From contig JADJDU010000004.1 in NCBI GenBank assembly GCA_016702505.1, positions 1 to 64,000 on the forward strand: a stretch of 64,000 nucleotides of DNA, given 5' to 3'. Made by a program: the position numbers and the translations under genes. Shown one piece after another: positions 25,980 through 35,226 of the stretch. The notes beneath the pieces are model-generated. The model made no database searches. It saw only the letters and a program-made list of their open reading frames with translations, and was not told the origin of the DNA. Position 1 is the stretch's first letter, and the number at the start of each line of letters is the position of its first letter. Source of the stretch: Microthrixaceae bacterium (GTDB taxonomy: Bacteria; Actinomycetota; Acidimicrobiia; Acidimicrobiales; Iamiaceae).

Positions 25980-26741
25980 ATGGGTTTTGCCGGTCGATTC
26001 GAGGGACGCACCGCCATCGTCACCGGGGCCGCGTCGGGCATAGGGCGGGCCACCGCCCTGCGCCTGGCGTCGGAAGGGGCCAGCGTGGCCTGCTTCGACC
26101 TGGCCGAGGCCGTCCACGACACGGCCACGGCCATCACCGGCGGCGGGGGCCGGGCCCTGGCCATGACCCTCGACGTGGCCGATGAGTCCGCGGTGGCCAC
26201 CGCGGTGGCCGACGCCGCCAGCGAACTGGGCCCGGCCACGGTGCTGGCCAACGTCGCCGGGGTGCTGCGCTTCGCCATCACGCATGAGGCGTCGATGGCG
26301 GACTTCGATCTGATGATGCGGGTCAACGTCCGAGGCCCGTTTGTGATGTGTCGGGCCGCCATTCCCGCCATGCTCGAAGCCGGTGGTGGCGCCATCGTCA
26401 ACGTGGCGTCCTCGGCCGGCATGTTCGGGCAGGCCTACAACGCCGGGTACGGCGCCTCCAAGGGTGGGGTGGCCATGATGACCCGTTCCATCGCCTGGGA
26501 GTACGTGAAGCACAACATCCGGGTCAACGCCATCTCCCCCGGCCAGGTCGACACCCCGATGGTGTCCACCATCGACTTCCCCGAAGCCATGGACTGGAAG
26601 TTGATGCGCAAAGCGATGGGCGTCAACGGCAAGTCTCTCGCGCCCGAAGAGCCCGCCGCCCTGATCGCCTTCCTGGCCTCGGATGAGGCCACCGCCATAA
26701 CCGGCGCCGTGGTCCCCATCGACCACGGCCTCACCTGCTGA
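25980..26741 (+). CDS. Short-chain dehydrogenase/reductase (SDR)
   Basis: 253 residues of classical SDR type: cofactor motif TGAASGIG (residues 16-23), NVAGV (NNAG equivalent), catalytic Ser in VNVASSAGMFG, the Y-x3-K pair in GYGASKGG, and ISPGQVDTPM. The Asp/Leu after beta-2 (CFDLAEAV) favours NAD(H). The product is a cytosolic NAD(P)-dependent oxidoreductase of unknown substrate. ATG 25980 follows GAGAGGG. The acyl-CoA dehydrogenase downstream suggests lipid or alcohol catabolism, but a toxin-antitoxin pair on the opposite strand lies between them. Confidence 0.9.
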   Translation: MGFAGRFEGRTAIVTGAASGIGRATALRLASEGASVACFDLAEAVHDTATAITGGGGRALAMTLDVADESAVATAVADAASELGPATVLANVAGVLRFAITHEASMADFDLMMRVNVRGPFVMCRAAIPAMLEAGGGAIVNVASSAGMFGQAYNAGYGASKGGVAMMTRSIAWEYVKHNIRVNAISPGQVDTPMVSTIDFPEAMDWKLMRKAMGVNGKSLAPEEPAALIAFLASDEATAITGAVVPIDHGLTC

Positions 26742-26799
26742 CCCAAGCCCAAATCTTTGGGGTCATCTGAGCGCTTCCGCTCCAACCCGGACCACTAGA

Positions 26800-27273
26800 T
26801 CACCGGTCGGGAGGTTGTCTCCGAACGAGCGCCACCTCTACTCCAATGCCACCGGCGCGGTCGGCCAGCGTCTCGTCCTGGGTGATCAGGACACGCTCGT
26901 TGACGATCGCGGCGGCGACGATCCACTTGTCGTTGTTGCTGATGCGCCTACCCATCGGTCCGCTTATCTCACCGAAACAACCCCACGTGGCCGCATCGAT
27001 GTCGAAGGTGGACAAGCGCGGGCGGCCAGATCCACCTGCCTCGCGACCGGCGGCGACGTCCAAGGTGCGTTGTCTGGCGTTCGCCTCCACCGAGCCCGAT
27101 CCGAACTGTTCGACGGCGCGGTGCACACCTGCCGCCAACTCTCCGAGGGTGACGACATGGATCGCCGGCCGCTTGTCGCCACCTACTTTGAGCACGGAGG
27201 CAACGATGGCTGGCCTGTCTGCATCGAGCTCGACGAGGCCGATCACCGCCGAGGTGTCGAGGATCACTCCCAT
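26800..27273 (-). CDS. PIN-domain toxin (VapC-like ribonuclease)
   Basis: 157 residues from ATG 27273 (MGVILDTSAVIGLVEL). Conserved PIN acidic residues are the Asp of LDTSAVI (residue 6), the Glu of VTLGELAAGVHRAVE, and the Asp in SNNDKWIVAAAI and ITQDETLADRAG. VapC toxins cleave RNA with Mg2+, often tRNA or rRNA, and are silenced by their antitoxin. The start lies 10 bp inside the upstream antitoxin gene, which ensures coupled expression. Upstream in-frame residues (Arg-rich) are an artefact of the overlap. It is convergent with the SDR gene. Confidence 0.85.
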   Translation of the reverse strand: MGVILDTSAVIGLVELDADRPAIVASVLKVGGDKRPAIHVVTLGELAAGVHRAVEQFGSGSVEANARQRTLDVAAGREAGGSGRPRLSTFDIDAATWGCFGEISGPMGRRISNNDKWIVAAAIVNERVLITQDETLADRAGGIGVEVALVRRQPPDR

Positions 27274-27536
27274 GGCTTGGGCTCGGCCGCCTCTGAGTCG
27301 AGTGCCTTCTCGCGCAGGAACTCGTCGACCCATCCCGTGTCGTGCCCCGAGAGCGAGTTCGCCCAGGCGACGAAGTCGTCAAGCGGCGACCCGTCAGGGC
27401 CGTCGACCAACACCAACTTGGCGACGACACGCCCTCGTTTGGTGATCAACGCCTCGCCGTCTCGCTCTACCGCTTCGAGAACGCCAGCCGTGTCGTTGCG
27501 TAGCTCTCTCACGCCGAAGGACTGAACCGATCCCAT
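27264..27536 (-). CDS. Phd/YefM-type antitoxin (VapB-like)
   Basis: 90 residues from ATG 27536. The N-terminal DNA-binding part is SFGVRELRNDTAGVLEAVER, then GEALITKRGRVVAKLVLVDG, the typical Phd/YefM pattern. The C-terminal acidic, Trp-containing tail (VDEFLREKALDSEAAEPKPW) would wrap the PIN toxin. An alternative start 10 codons upstream is possible. It probably represses its own promoter, which lies in the short divergent region shared with the acyl-CoA dehydrogenase. The pair may stabilise this chromosomal segment. Confidence 0.85.
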   Translation of the reverse strand: MGSVQSFGVRELRNDTAGVLEAVERDGEALITKRGRVVAKLVLVDGPDGSPLDDFVAWANSLSGHDTGWVDEFLREKALDSEAAEPKPWE

Positions 27537-27631
27537 ACTCAAATGTAGCACCTTGATGTGCGACATAGGCCTGAACCTCGCACAGACCAGACCTATCCAC
27601 TCGGTCCTGAGGGCAGGGGTAGGTTCCGGGC

Positions 27632-28873
27632 ATGGACTTCGCCTTGTCGCCCCGGGCCGAGACGCTCCGTCAGGAACTGCTCGACTTCATGGACTCCCAC
27701 GTGTACCCGGCCGAGCCCGTGTACCACGAACAGATCGCGGCCTCGGGGAACCCCCACCACCACCCGCCGATCATGGAGGAACTCAAGGCCGAGGCCCGCA
27801 GCCGGGGGCTGTGGAACCTGTTCCTCCCCCACCAGACCCAGTGGACCGACGGCCTGTCCAACAGCGACTACGCGCCCCTGGCCGAGATCACCGGCCGCTC
27901 GGCCGCCATCGCCCCCCAGGCGCTGAACTGCTCGGCACCCGATACCGGGAACATGGAGGTGCTGACCATGTTCGGCACCGACGAGCAGAAGGAGCAGTGG
28001 CTGGTCCCCCTGCTCGAAGGTGAGATCCGCTCCGCCTTCGCCATGACCGAACCAGCGGTGGCCTCCAGCGATGCCACCAACATCGAGTGCCGCATCGAAC
28101 GCGACGGCGACGAGTACGTGATCAACGGACGCAAGTGGTGGACGTCGGGCGCCGCCGACGAGCGCTGCCAGATCTTCATCGTGATGGGCAAGACCGACCC
28201 ATCCGCCCACCGCCACCTCCAACAGTCCATGGTCCTGGTCCCCCGAGACACCCCGGGCGTGGTGATCGAACGGTCGCTGCCGGTCTTCGGCTACATCGAT
28301 CAGGAAGGCCACTGCGAGGTCACCTTCACCGACGTGCGGGTGCCGGTGTCCAACCTGATCGGCATGGAAGGAGGTGGGTTCGCCATCGCCCAGGCTCGCC
28401 TCGGCCCCGGCCGCATCCACCACTGCATGCGGGCCCTCGGCGCCGCCGAACGGGCGTTGGAGCTGATGTGCCAGCGGGTGACCAACCGGGTGGCGTTCGG
28501 GCGCCCGCTGTCGGAGCAGGGGGTGATCCGGGAATGGATCGCCGACTCCCGCATGGAGATCGAACAGGCCCGCCTCCTCACGTTGAAGGCGGCGTGGCTG
28601 ATGGACACCGTCGGCAACAAGGGCGCCGCCATCGAGATCTCGGCCATCAAGGTGGTGGCCCCCAACGTGGCCCTCAAGGTGATCGACCGGGCCATCCAGG
28701 CCCACGGAGGCATGGGGGTGAGCAACGACGTCCCCCTGGCCGCCATGTACGCCGGGATCCGCACCTTGCGCCTGGCCGACGGCCCCGACGAGGTCCACCG
28801 CCGCCAGGTGGCCAAGCAGGAGCTGTCGCGCTACATGCCCACCGAACTGCCGCCCGACGTAGGCCGGATCTGA
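27632..28873 (+). CDS. Acyl-CoA dehydrogenase
   Basis: 413 residues. It oxidises an acyl-CoA to the trans-2-enoyl-CoA using FAD. FAD and substrate motifs are FAMTEPAVASSDATNI, GRKWWTSGA and IQAHGGMGVSNDVPLA, and ADGPDEVHRRQVAK closes the C-terminal helical domain. N-terminal features (PRAETLRQELLDFMDSHVYP) fit the ACAD10/11-like FadE subfamily. The start ATG 27632 is the family N-terminus MDFALSPRAE. The next gene follows after 15 bp but encodes an exported protein and may simply be read through. Chain-length preference is not visible. Confidence 0.92.
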   Translation: MDFALSPRAETLRQELLDFMDSHVYPAEPVYHEQIAASGNPHHHPPIMEELKAEARSRGLWNLFLPHQTQWTDGLSNSDYAPLAEITGRSAAIAPQALNCSAPDTGNMEVLTMFGTDEQKEQWLVPLLEGEIRSAFAMTEPAVASSDATNIECRIERDGDEYVINGRKWWTSGAADERCQIFIVMGKTDPSAHRHLQQSMVLVPRDTPGVVIERSLPVFGYIDQEGHCEVTFTDVRVPVSNLIGMEGGGFAIAQARLGPGRIHHCMRALGAAERALELMCQRVTNRVAFGRPLSEQGVIREWIADSRMEIEQARLLTLKAAWLMDTVGNKGAAIEISAIKVVAPNVALKVIDRAIQAHGGMGVSNDVPLAAMYAGIRTLRLADGPDEVHRRQVAKQELSRYMPTELPPDVGRI

Positions 28874-28888
28874 CCGAGAGGGTTACCT

Positions 28889-30870
28889 ATGGGGCTCACC
28901 CGATCCAACGCTGAGGGCCGCGCCAGAGCGGTAACCCTCCCCCAGCCCACGGCCGGCGCCAAGCCGACAACCTCTGAAAGAACCGGGGCGGGCCGAAGGC
29001 CGCGCCCCGACACCGGCCGCGGGCACCGTCGCGCTATCGCCCGCCGCCAGGTTCGGCTGACCTGCCTGTTCACCGCCGTGACCGTCGCCACCACGTTGTT
29101 GACTCCGACCCCGTCAGCGGAGGCCGCTGGGATCACCACCCACGGGTGGATGGCGGTGGAGGCCATCGACTACGTCACCGAACCGGGCCTGGCCAACCTC
29201 TTGCGCGCCCACGAGGACCAGGTGCGGGCCGGGGCCATGTTCCCCGACCTCGGCTACTTCGGTACCAACACCTACGGCGAGGAGGCGCACTGGCAACGCT
29301 TCGTCGACGCCTACATAGACCTCATCGCCGCCCGCGACGACTGCGGCCCCGACCTGACCGATCCCGGCGCCCCGTGCGCGGACATGATCGCCCACGCCTT
29401 CGGAGTGGCCGGCCACGGGATGGGCGACGAGGTGTGGGACTGGCTGTTCGAACCCAACGGCCCGGACCGCAACGAGTACTACGTGAACGGCCTTCCCACC
29501 GCCAACGAGGGCGGGGCCGAGACCCAGATGGATCTGGTGGCGGTGGCCGTACACGGTGTCCCTCGCCCAGTCATGCCGCCGCTACCCGACGCCGATGCCC
29601 TGCTCCAGGTGTTCGAGGATTCCGGATTCGAAGGTGTCACCGCGGCCCAGTTCGAACTGGTGCCTCACATGAGCGCGGTGTGGGATCTCGAAACCCAATG
29701 GGCCATTGACCACCTGGCCGGGGTGCAGGCGGCCATGCCGTGGATGTCGGCCAACATGGTCACCGCGCCGGGCGGCGTGAATTTCGCGGCCCGTGCCATC
29801 GCCGGATACTGGGGATCGATGTGGGGCCGCCTGAACGGGGCGCAACCTCCAACCACCGTCTCTGTCACCTACCCCGCCACCGGCCAGGTAGCGTCCCATC
29901 CTCGGGCTGGGTCCGCTCCTACCAACCCGGCAGCTCACGAGGACGAGGCGGTGCCCAAACCCGAATCACCGCGGTGCTGACTCATTCCCGCCCGTACGCC
30001 CCCGCCACCGGCGGCCCCGGCGTGCCCGCCCAGATGGCGCCCGGCACCATGACCATCACCGATGTGGCCTCCGGTGAGGTGCTGCCGGTCCTGGCCGGTT
30101 TCCCACGCAGCGTTCCCTACGGCGGTGACGCCGGCCAGCACCTGATCGACGTGCAACCGGCTCGAGACCTCGACCGATGCTCGTGGTACGAGGTTGGTGT
30201 GGGGGTCACCGCCGCAGTCACCGATGCCCGAGGCCAGGCCGTCACCCCCTACCGCTGGCGGTTCCGCACCGAGTGCGGTCCTCAGCACCACACGATCCAC
30301 GGCACGGTCACCGACCCCAGCACGATGCCCGTAGCGGGCGCGGCGGTGCTGGCCTACCGACCTGGCGACGGTTTCACCCCCACCGCGGGGGTGGTCACCG
30401 GAGCCGACGGAACCTGGGAGCTCACCGACCTGCCCGCCGGGTCCTACGGCCTGGTGGTCGTGCCCCCCGCCGGTTCGGACCTGGGCACGGCGTGGCTGGC
30501 CGGACCGCTCCACTCCACCGCTGGCGGTCCCGTGGAGGTACCGGGACGATCGCTGAGGGTGGACGCCGTGCTGGCCCGCTCCTACCCGGTGACGGGTCGA
30601 GTCACCGACCGATGGGGAGTCGGCAAGGCTGGCATCGAGGTGTTGGCCTTCGGCCCCCACGACACGTGGGTACCGTCCGGTCGTACCACCACTCTCCCGG
30701 GCGGCCAGTTCCGGCTCACCAACCTGACGCCGGGCCCCTACCGCATCGCCTTCCGGGCCACGCCAGCAGCCCCGCTCCAGTGGTACCGCCGAACCCCCAC
30801 CAACCCCGGCGGCGCCACCATAGGGGTCGGGCCCCGACCCTTGACCGGGATCAACCACCAGCTCACCTGA
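28889..30870 (+). pseudogene. Secreted zinc-dependent phospholipase C-like protein with carboxypeptidase-like domains, one frameshift
   Basis: ATG 28889 follows CGAGAGGG. After a long basic leader, a hydrophobic core (LFTAVTVATTLLTP) and PSAEAAG cleavage site begin the exported part. The PLC-zinc fold is supported by THGWMAVEAIDYV, MFPDLGYFG, EEAHWQRF and IAHAFGVAGHGMGDEVWDW, giving likely His/Asp zinc ligands. At CCC 29895-29897 the frame shifts. Adding one C joins to an Ig-like stretch and two carboxypeptidase-regulatory-like beta domains (HGTVTDPSTMPVAGAAVLAY; TGRVTDRWGVGKAGIEVLAF), ending at 30870. The repaired length is about 660 residues. It probably acts on phospholipids outside the cell. 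The indel may be technical. Confidence 0.65.
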
Positions 30871-30893
30871 CCACCAGGGCCGGGTCCGCTTGC

Positions 30894-31526
30894 TCACTCG
30901 AACTCGCGGATTGCACCTTCGGAGATCTCGATCACCGCGAACATGGCTTCGTGTAGGGCTCCGTGCAGGACTCGAAAGCGGTGGACCTCGGGGTCGATCT
31001 CGTCAGCCTCCACCGGGGCCTCGTCCAGTCCCTCCACGTCGCCGGCCTCCAGCGCCTCCAGCGCCGAATCCCAGTCGGTGGCCGCGGCTTGGCGCTTGAG
31101 CCACATGTTCGGGGCCTGGACCATGGCCCGTTCCAAGTCGTTCACGATGGCCACCACCACATCGGTGGTGGTCCGCACTCCTGGTGTGGCCAACAGGTTG
31201 AGGGCCTGGAGCTTGCGCATGGCCAGGGCCGCCACCATCTGAGGATCACCCAGTTCGGTCACCGCCGAATCAACCTCGGTCAGATCGAGGGTGACCAGGG
31301 CTGGTACGTCGAACCAGCGGCGCAGGGTGGCGAACAACTCTTCGGTGACCGAGTCCAGTGCCAACAGCTCGGCCGGTTTGGGGATCGGCTCGCCGTCCCA
31401 GTCCTGGTCGATATCGTCTTCGTAGTCGTCGTCGTCGTCGAACTCGTCGCCGAAGCCGAACAGCTCGTCGTCATCGTCGTCGTCTGGATCGTCGGGGAAG
31501 CCATCCCCCATGCTCGGATGGCTCAA
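30894..31526 (-). CDS. Conserved acidic protein, function unknown
   Basis: About 210 residues. The N-terminal 45 are almost pure Asp/Glu (DDDDDDELFGFGDEFDDDDD). The remainder is helical, with LDSVTEELFATLRRWFD, TELGDPQMVAALAMRKLQAL and HRFRVLHGALHEAMFAVIEI. No family is recognised. TTG 31526 overlaps the stop of the upstream RsbW-like gene (TTGA); ATG 31511 is an alternative five codons later. The tight overlap with the STAS/RsbW pair suggests a third member of that regulatory unit, but no partner-binding motif is visible. Confidence 0.6.
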   Translation of the reverse strand: MSHPSMGDGFPDDPDDDDDDELFGFGDEFDDDDDYEDDIDQDWDGEPIPKPAELLALDSVTEELFATLRRWFDVPALVTLDLTEVDSAVTELGDPQMVAALAMRKLQALNLLATPGVRTTTDVVVAIVNDLERAMVQAPNMWLKRQAAATDWDSALEALEAGDVEGLDEAPVEADEIDPEVHRFRVLHGALHEAMFAVIEISEGAIREFE

Positions 31527-31999
31527 GGTTCGATGGTCCCGGTCGTGAGCCGCGGCTCGAACTTCATCACCACGGTGGTACCCCCTGGCGTCTCACGGAA
31601 CTCGAGATCGTCGGAGAGAAGGCGGATGAGCGGGATGCCAAGGCCGTCCTCGTAATCGAGCCGGGCCGGGTCGGTGGCTTCGGGCTGGGGGGGAAGGTCA
31701 TCGGGATCGAACCCGCCCCCATGGTCCTGCACGGTGAGCACGATCGAATCCGCACCCAACTCGCAGCGCAGCACGATCGGCAGGTCAGCATCACGGGCCT
31801 GGCGCCGAGCCAACTGAGCCTCGATGGCGTTGGTACAGGCCTCGGACGCAGCCAGGCGCAAATCGGCGCTGCGTTCCTCGTCGAAGGATGGATCCATGGC
31901 CACTGCGGCCCCGACCACCAGGCGGGCCACCGACACGATCTCGGGCCGAGGCGGAATAATCAACTCGACGACCTCAGCGGCGTCGTCGACAGGGTTCAC
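31523..31999 (-). CDS. RsbW-like anti-sigma factor / serine kinase
   Basis: 158 residues of the HATPase_c_2 type: LRLAASEACTNAIEAQL (N-box), VQDHGGGFDPDDL (G1 box), and DGLGIPLIRLLSDDLEF. Such proteins bind a sigma factor or phosphorylate a STAS antagonist on Ser. The start GTG 31999 overlaps the STAS gene stop by 4 bp (GTGA), the usual RsbV-RsbW arrangement. The cognate sigma factor is not next to it; the only sigma gene in the window is the primary-type one at 39601. The sigma target is therefore unknown. Confidence 0.82.
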   Translation of the reverse strand: MNPVDDAAEVVELIIPPRPEIVSVARLVVGAAVAMDPSFDEERSADLRLAASEACTNAIEAQLARRQARDADLPIVLRCELGADSIVLTVQDHGGGFDPDDLPPQPEATDPARLDYEDGLGIPLIRLLSDDLEFRETPGGTTVVMKFEPRLTTGTIEP

Positions 32000-32331
32000 G
32001 ACCCCGGCACCTCATCCAGAGACGAAACGATGGTGAAGACCTGATGCAGGCCGGTGATGTCGAAGATCCTCGACACCCGGGGGTCATCCATCACCAGAAC
32101 CATCTCACCATCGTGGGATCGAATCCGCTTCAGCGTGCCGATCAGCACACCCAGCCCGGTCGAATCGATGAAGTCGACCCAGGCGAGGTCGACCACCAGC
32201 CGACGACACCCATCTGCCACCAGGTCGATGAGGCGGGTCCGCAGCGCCGGGGCGGTGGCCACGTCTACCTCGCCAGCAACCGACACCACCGTCCAGCCGT
32301 CCTGCTCGGTCGCTTCCAGTCGGAAATCCAT
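31996..32331 (-). CDS. STAS-domain anti-sigma factor antagonist (RsbV-like)
   Basis: 111 residues from ATG 32331 (MDFRLEATEQDG). The STAS fold is clear: VVSVAGEVDVATAPALRTRL, RLVVDLAWVDFIDSTGLGVL with the phosphorylatable Ser of DSTGLG, then LVMDDPRVSRIFDITGLHQV. When unphosphorylated it would release the sigma factor from the RsbW-like partner encoded by the overlapping next gene. The frame is open further upstream but that sequence is GC-rich intergenic DNA, with degenerate repeat-like elements nearby. Confidence 0.88.
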   Translation of the reverse strand: MDFRLEATEQDGWTVVSVAGEVDVATAPALRTRLIDLVADGCRRLVVDLAWVDFIDSTGLGVLIGTLKRIRSHDGEMVLVMDDPRVSRIFDITGLHQVFTIVSSLDEVPGS

Positions 32332-32542
32332 GGTGCTCCAGGGTTGCCCAGCCAGCCCCCACGCTAACCGCACCCCACCGCACCCAGACGCACCTCGGTC
32401 TGGGTGCGGTGGCCGACTGGGTGCGGTAGCCGACAGGTCCTGTCGCAACCGCTGAGAAGTCGATCAGACCGAGGAGCTGCCTGACCGCCCGACCGGCGCG
32501 GTACGATACCGAACGTCTGTTCCGTTCGTTCGGGGAACCGCT

Positions 32543-34846
32543 TTGTCCACCGCCGCTCTGCTTCGTCCGAACTCGTTGGACACCGAGCTGCACCATCTGC
32601 GCGCACTACTCGGGGACGGACTGGTCCACGCCCAGTTCCAAGAAGCATCGACCGGGCAAACCGCGCCCGTCCCCGCCGACCTCCCCGCGGCCCTGACCTC
32701 ACGCCTGGCCGAGACCGGGATCGACCACCTCTGGGCCCACCAGGCCCAAGCCATGGAGCACATCCGCTCCGGGCGTTCCACCGTCATCGCCACCGGCACC
32801 GGCTCGGGCAAATCACTTTGCTACCAGGTCCCCATCGCCGAAGCGGTGGTGGACCGGCTCCGCCCCGGTACCGCTTTGGCCCTGTTCCCAACCAAAGCCC
32901 TAGCCCAAGATCAGCTCCGATCATTCGGGCATCTAGCCGTCGGTGGGCTCACCCCCGTCACCTACGACGGAGACACCCAGCCCGAGCAGCGGACCTGGGC
33001 CCGGGCCCACGCGAATGTGGTGCTCACCAACCCCGAGATGCTCCACTGCGGGATCCTCCCCCAGCATGCCCGCTGGTCCACGTTCCTGATGCGCCTGCGC
33101 TACGTGGTCATCGACGAGCTCCACGTGTTGCGCGGCGTCTTCGGCACCAACGTGGCCCACCTGCTGCGCCGTCTTCGACGAATCTGTGAGACCTATGGGG
33201 CCAACCCCACCTTCGTATTCACCTCGGCCACCATCGGCACCCCCGGCCATTTGGCGTCACAGCTGTGCGGAACCGACGTGTACACCGTCGACCAAGACGG
33301 TTCCCCCCGCGGCGCCCGGCTGATCGCCCTGGTCGACCCGGCCCGGGCCGGTGGCGATGGCGGGCCCCGTTCACCCAACCGCGTCACCGCCGACCTGGTG
33401 GCCGGTCTGGTGGCCCGAGACCACCGAACCCTGGCCTTTTGTCGCAGCCGAGCCGGAACCGAAGTGGTGGCCGCCGAAGTAGCCCGGCGCAATCCTCGGC
33501 TGGCCCGGCGGGTCCGCCCCTACCGAGGCGGCTACCTGGCCGCCGAACGGCGAGAGATAGAAGCCCAACTCTTCTCGGGCACCCTCGGCGGCGTGGTGGC
33601 CACCTCGGCGCTCGAGCTCGGCATCGACGTGGGCGGGCTCGACGCCGTGGTTCTCAACGGGTTCCCCGGCACCATCGCATCGATGTGGCAACAGGTCGGA
33701 CGGGCCGGACGAGAGGGCCAGCCATCGGTGGCGGTACTGGTGGCCGGAGAGGACCAACTCGACCACCACTTCCTCCGCCACCCAACCGAGGTGTTCGACC
33801 GTCGGCCCGAACCGGCGGTGATCAACCCGGCCAACCCTCACGTGCTCGACCCTCACCTGGCCTGCGCCGCCTACGAGCAGCCCCTCACCCACCACGACGA
33901 ACGGTGGTGGGGAGACCAACTCGGTGACGGAGTGCGCCGACTGGTCAAAGACGACACGCTGAGGATCAGGCCCCGACGGCGAGAACCCATGGCGGTGTGG
34001 GCTCGGCGTGGTCACCCCGCCAGCGAGGTGGGCATCCGTTCCACCTCGGCTCACGAAGTCCGCATCGCCTTCGCTGACGGCACCCTGATCGGCACCGTCG
34101 ATCGGGCCCGAGCCCCAGAGAGTGTCCACCCCGGAGCCGTGTACTTGCACCAGGGCCGCCCTCACCGGGTGGTGGACCTGGACCTGGACGACGGTGCCGC
34201 CATCGTCGAACCCGACCCCGGCCACACCTACACCCAGGCCCGTTCCCACGTAGACCTGCGGGTCCTGCGAACCCGCTCGTCACGGCCAGTAGGGCGCATA
34301 GAGGTCGGACTGGCCGAGGTCGAGGTCACCAGCCAGGTCACCGGCTACCAGCAACGAGAGATCCTGTCAGGGGACCTACTGGCCGCCCACGACCTGACGT
34401 TGCCGCCGTCCACCCTGGTCACCACCGGTGTGTGGTGGCGGATCCCGCCGGTGGTGATCGAACGGGCCATGGTCGAGGCTCGCCAACTCGGCGGTGCACT
34501 ACATGCCGCCGAGCACGCCGCCATCGGCATGTTGCCGCTGTTCGCCATCTGTGACCGTTGGGATGTGGGTGGCGTGTCCACGGCCTGGCTCGAAGACCTG
34601 AACGCCCCGGCGGTGGTGATCTATGACGGTCACCCCGGCGGAATCGGCATCGCCGAGCTCGCCTACGCAGCCACCGAAGCGCAACTGGCGGCCACGCTGG
34701 AAACGCTGGAGCAGTGTGGCTGCGATGACGGTTGCCCGTCGTGCGTCCAGTCACCCAAGTGCGGAAGCCTGAACGAGCCGCTGGACAAGCTCGCCGCCGC
34801 TCGACTGCTGCGGGCCTTCAAGTGGGGCCCTCGACTCTCATCGTGA
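32543..34846 (+). CDS. DEAD/DEAH-box helicase with DUF1998 (MrfA/YprA type)
   Basis: 767 residues. Superfamily 2 helicase motifs: Q-like LWAHQAQAME, motif I ATGTGSGKS, FPTKALAQDQL, motif II VIDELHV, SAT in FTSATIG, then domain 2 with AFCRSRAGTE, TSALELGIDVGGLDAV and QQVGRAGREG. The C-terminal DUF1998 has four Cys (CGCDDGCPSCVQSPKCG), a probable metal site. In Bacillus, YprA/MrfA acts with exonuclease MrfB in repair of mitomycin lesions; no MrfB is adjacent here. The start TTG 32543 follows GGGGAA. The 3' end overlaps the convergent TadE gene by 29 bp. Confidence 0.9.
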   Translation: MSTAALLRPNSLDTELHHLRALLGDGLVHAQFQEASTGQTAPVPADLPAALTSRLAETGIDHLWAHQAQAMEHIRSGRSTVIATGTGSGKSLCYQVPIAEAVVDRLRPGTALALFPTKALAQDQLRSFGHLAVGGLTPVTYDGDTQPEQRTWARAHANVVLTNPEMLHCGILPQHARWSTFLMRLRYVVIDELHVLRGVFGTNVAHLLRRLRRICETYGANPTFVFTSATIGTPGHLASQLCGTDVYTVDQDGSPRGARLIALVDPARAGGDGGPRSPNRVTADLVAGLVARDHRTLAFCRSRAGTEVVAAEVARRNPRLARRVRPYRGGYLAAERREIEAQLFSGTLGGVVATSALELGIDVGGLDAVVLNGFPGTIASMWQQVGRAGREGQPSVAVLVAGEDQLDHHFLRHPTEVFDRRPEPAVINPANPHVLDPHLACAAYEQPLTHHDERWWGDQLGDGVRRLVKDDTLRIRPRRREPMAVWARRGHPASEVGIRSTSAHEVRIAFADGTLIGTVDRARAPESVHPGAVYLHQGRPHRVVDLDLDDGAAIVEPDPGHTYTQARSHVDLRVLRTRSSRPVGRIEVGLAEVEVTSQVTGYQQREILSGDLLAAHDLTLPPSTLVTTGVWWRIPPVVIERAMVEARQLGGALHAAEHAAIGMLPLFAICDRWDVGGVSTAWLEDLNAPAVVIYDGHPGGIGIAELAYAATEAQLAATLETLEQCGCDDGCPSCVQSPKCGSLNEPLDKLAAARLLRAFKWGPRLSS

Positions 34847-35225
34847 CTGCGGCCCGCACCGTTACGTCCCCCAGAAGGCCACCCACCAACGGCACATCGG
34901 TAGCTGCCCGATAAGCAACCCTCACCGTCACCACCGAACCGGGCACCGTTCCCCCGACCTGGGAGACCTCTACCCGGGTCGGGTCCAGGCCCGGTGTGTG
35001 CCGCGCCACCTCGGGCGATTCACCCACCGACGAAGCCCGTGCCCCCTCGCGGGCGGCCTGGACCACCAGCACCTGAGCCCGAGCAACCAGCGCTACCTGG
35101 ATCACCAACAGGAGGGCTACGACCACCACTGGCAACGCCAAGGCCACCTCGACGGTGGCCTGGCCCTCCGATCCGGGGCGGCCCGATGGTGAGAGCCGTG
35201 GTCTGAGACCGCCCCGGATCGTCAC
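34818..35225 (-). CDS. TadE-like minor pseudopilin
   Basis: 135 residues. After a short basic leader comes the TadE-type segment EGQATVEVALALPVVVVALLLVIQVALVARAQV, an ATVE-A prepilin-like motif followed by one membrane helix, then a beta-rich extracellular part (VEVSQVGGTVPGSVVTVRVAY). It would be a minor component or assembly factor of the Tad (Flp) pilus. GTG 35225 starts one base after the upstream pilin stop, so the two are coupled. It is last in the locus and overlaps the convergent helicase gene by 29 bp. Confidence 0.82.
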   Translation of the reverse strand: MTIRGGLRPRLSPSGRPGSEGQATVEVALALPVVVVALLLVIQVALVARAQVLVVQAAREGARASSVGESPEVARHTPGLDPTRVEVSQVGGTVPGSVVTVRVAYRAATDVPLVGGLLGDVTVRAAVTMRVEGPT

Positions 35226-35226
35226 G

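Noticed and set aside
29895..29897. Programmed ribosomal frameshifting in the phospholipase-like gene
   Set aside because: No slippery heptamer or downstream structure stands out, and the same one-base G/C-run pattern recurs in unrelated genes, favouring technical indels.
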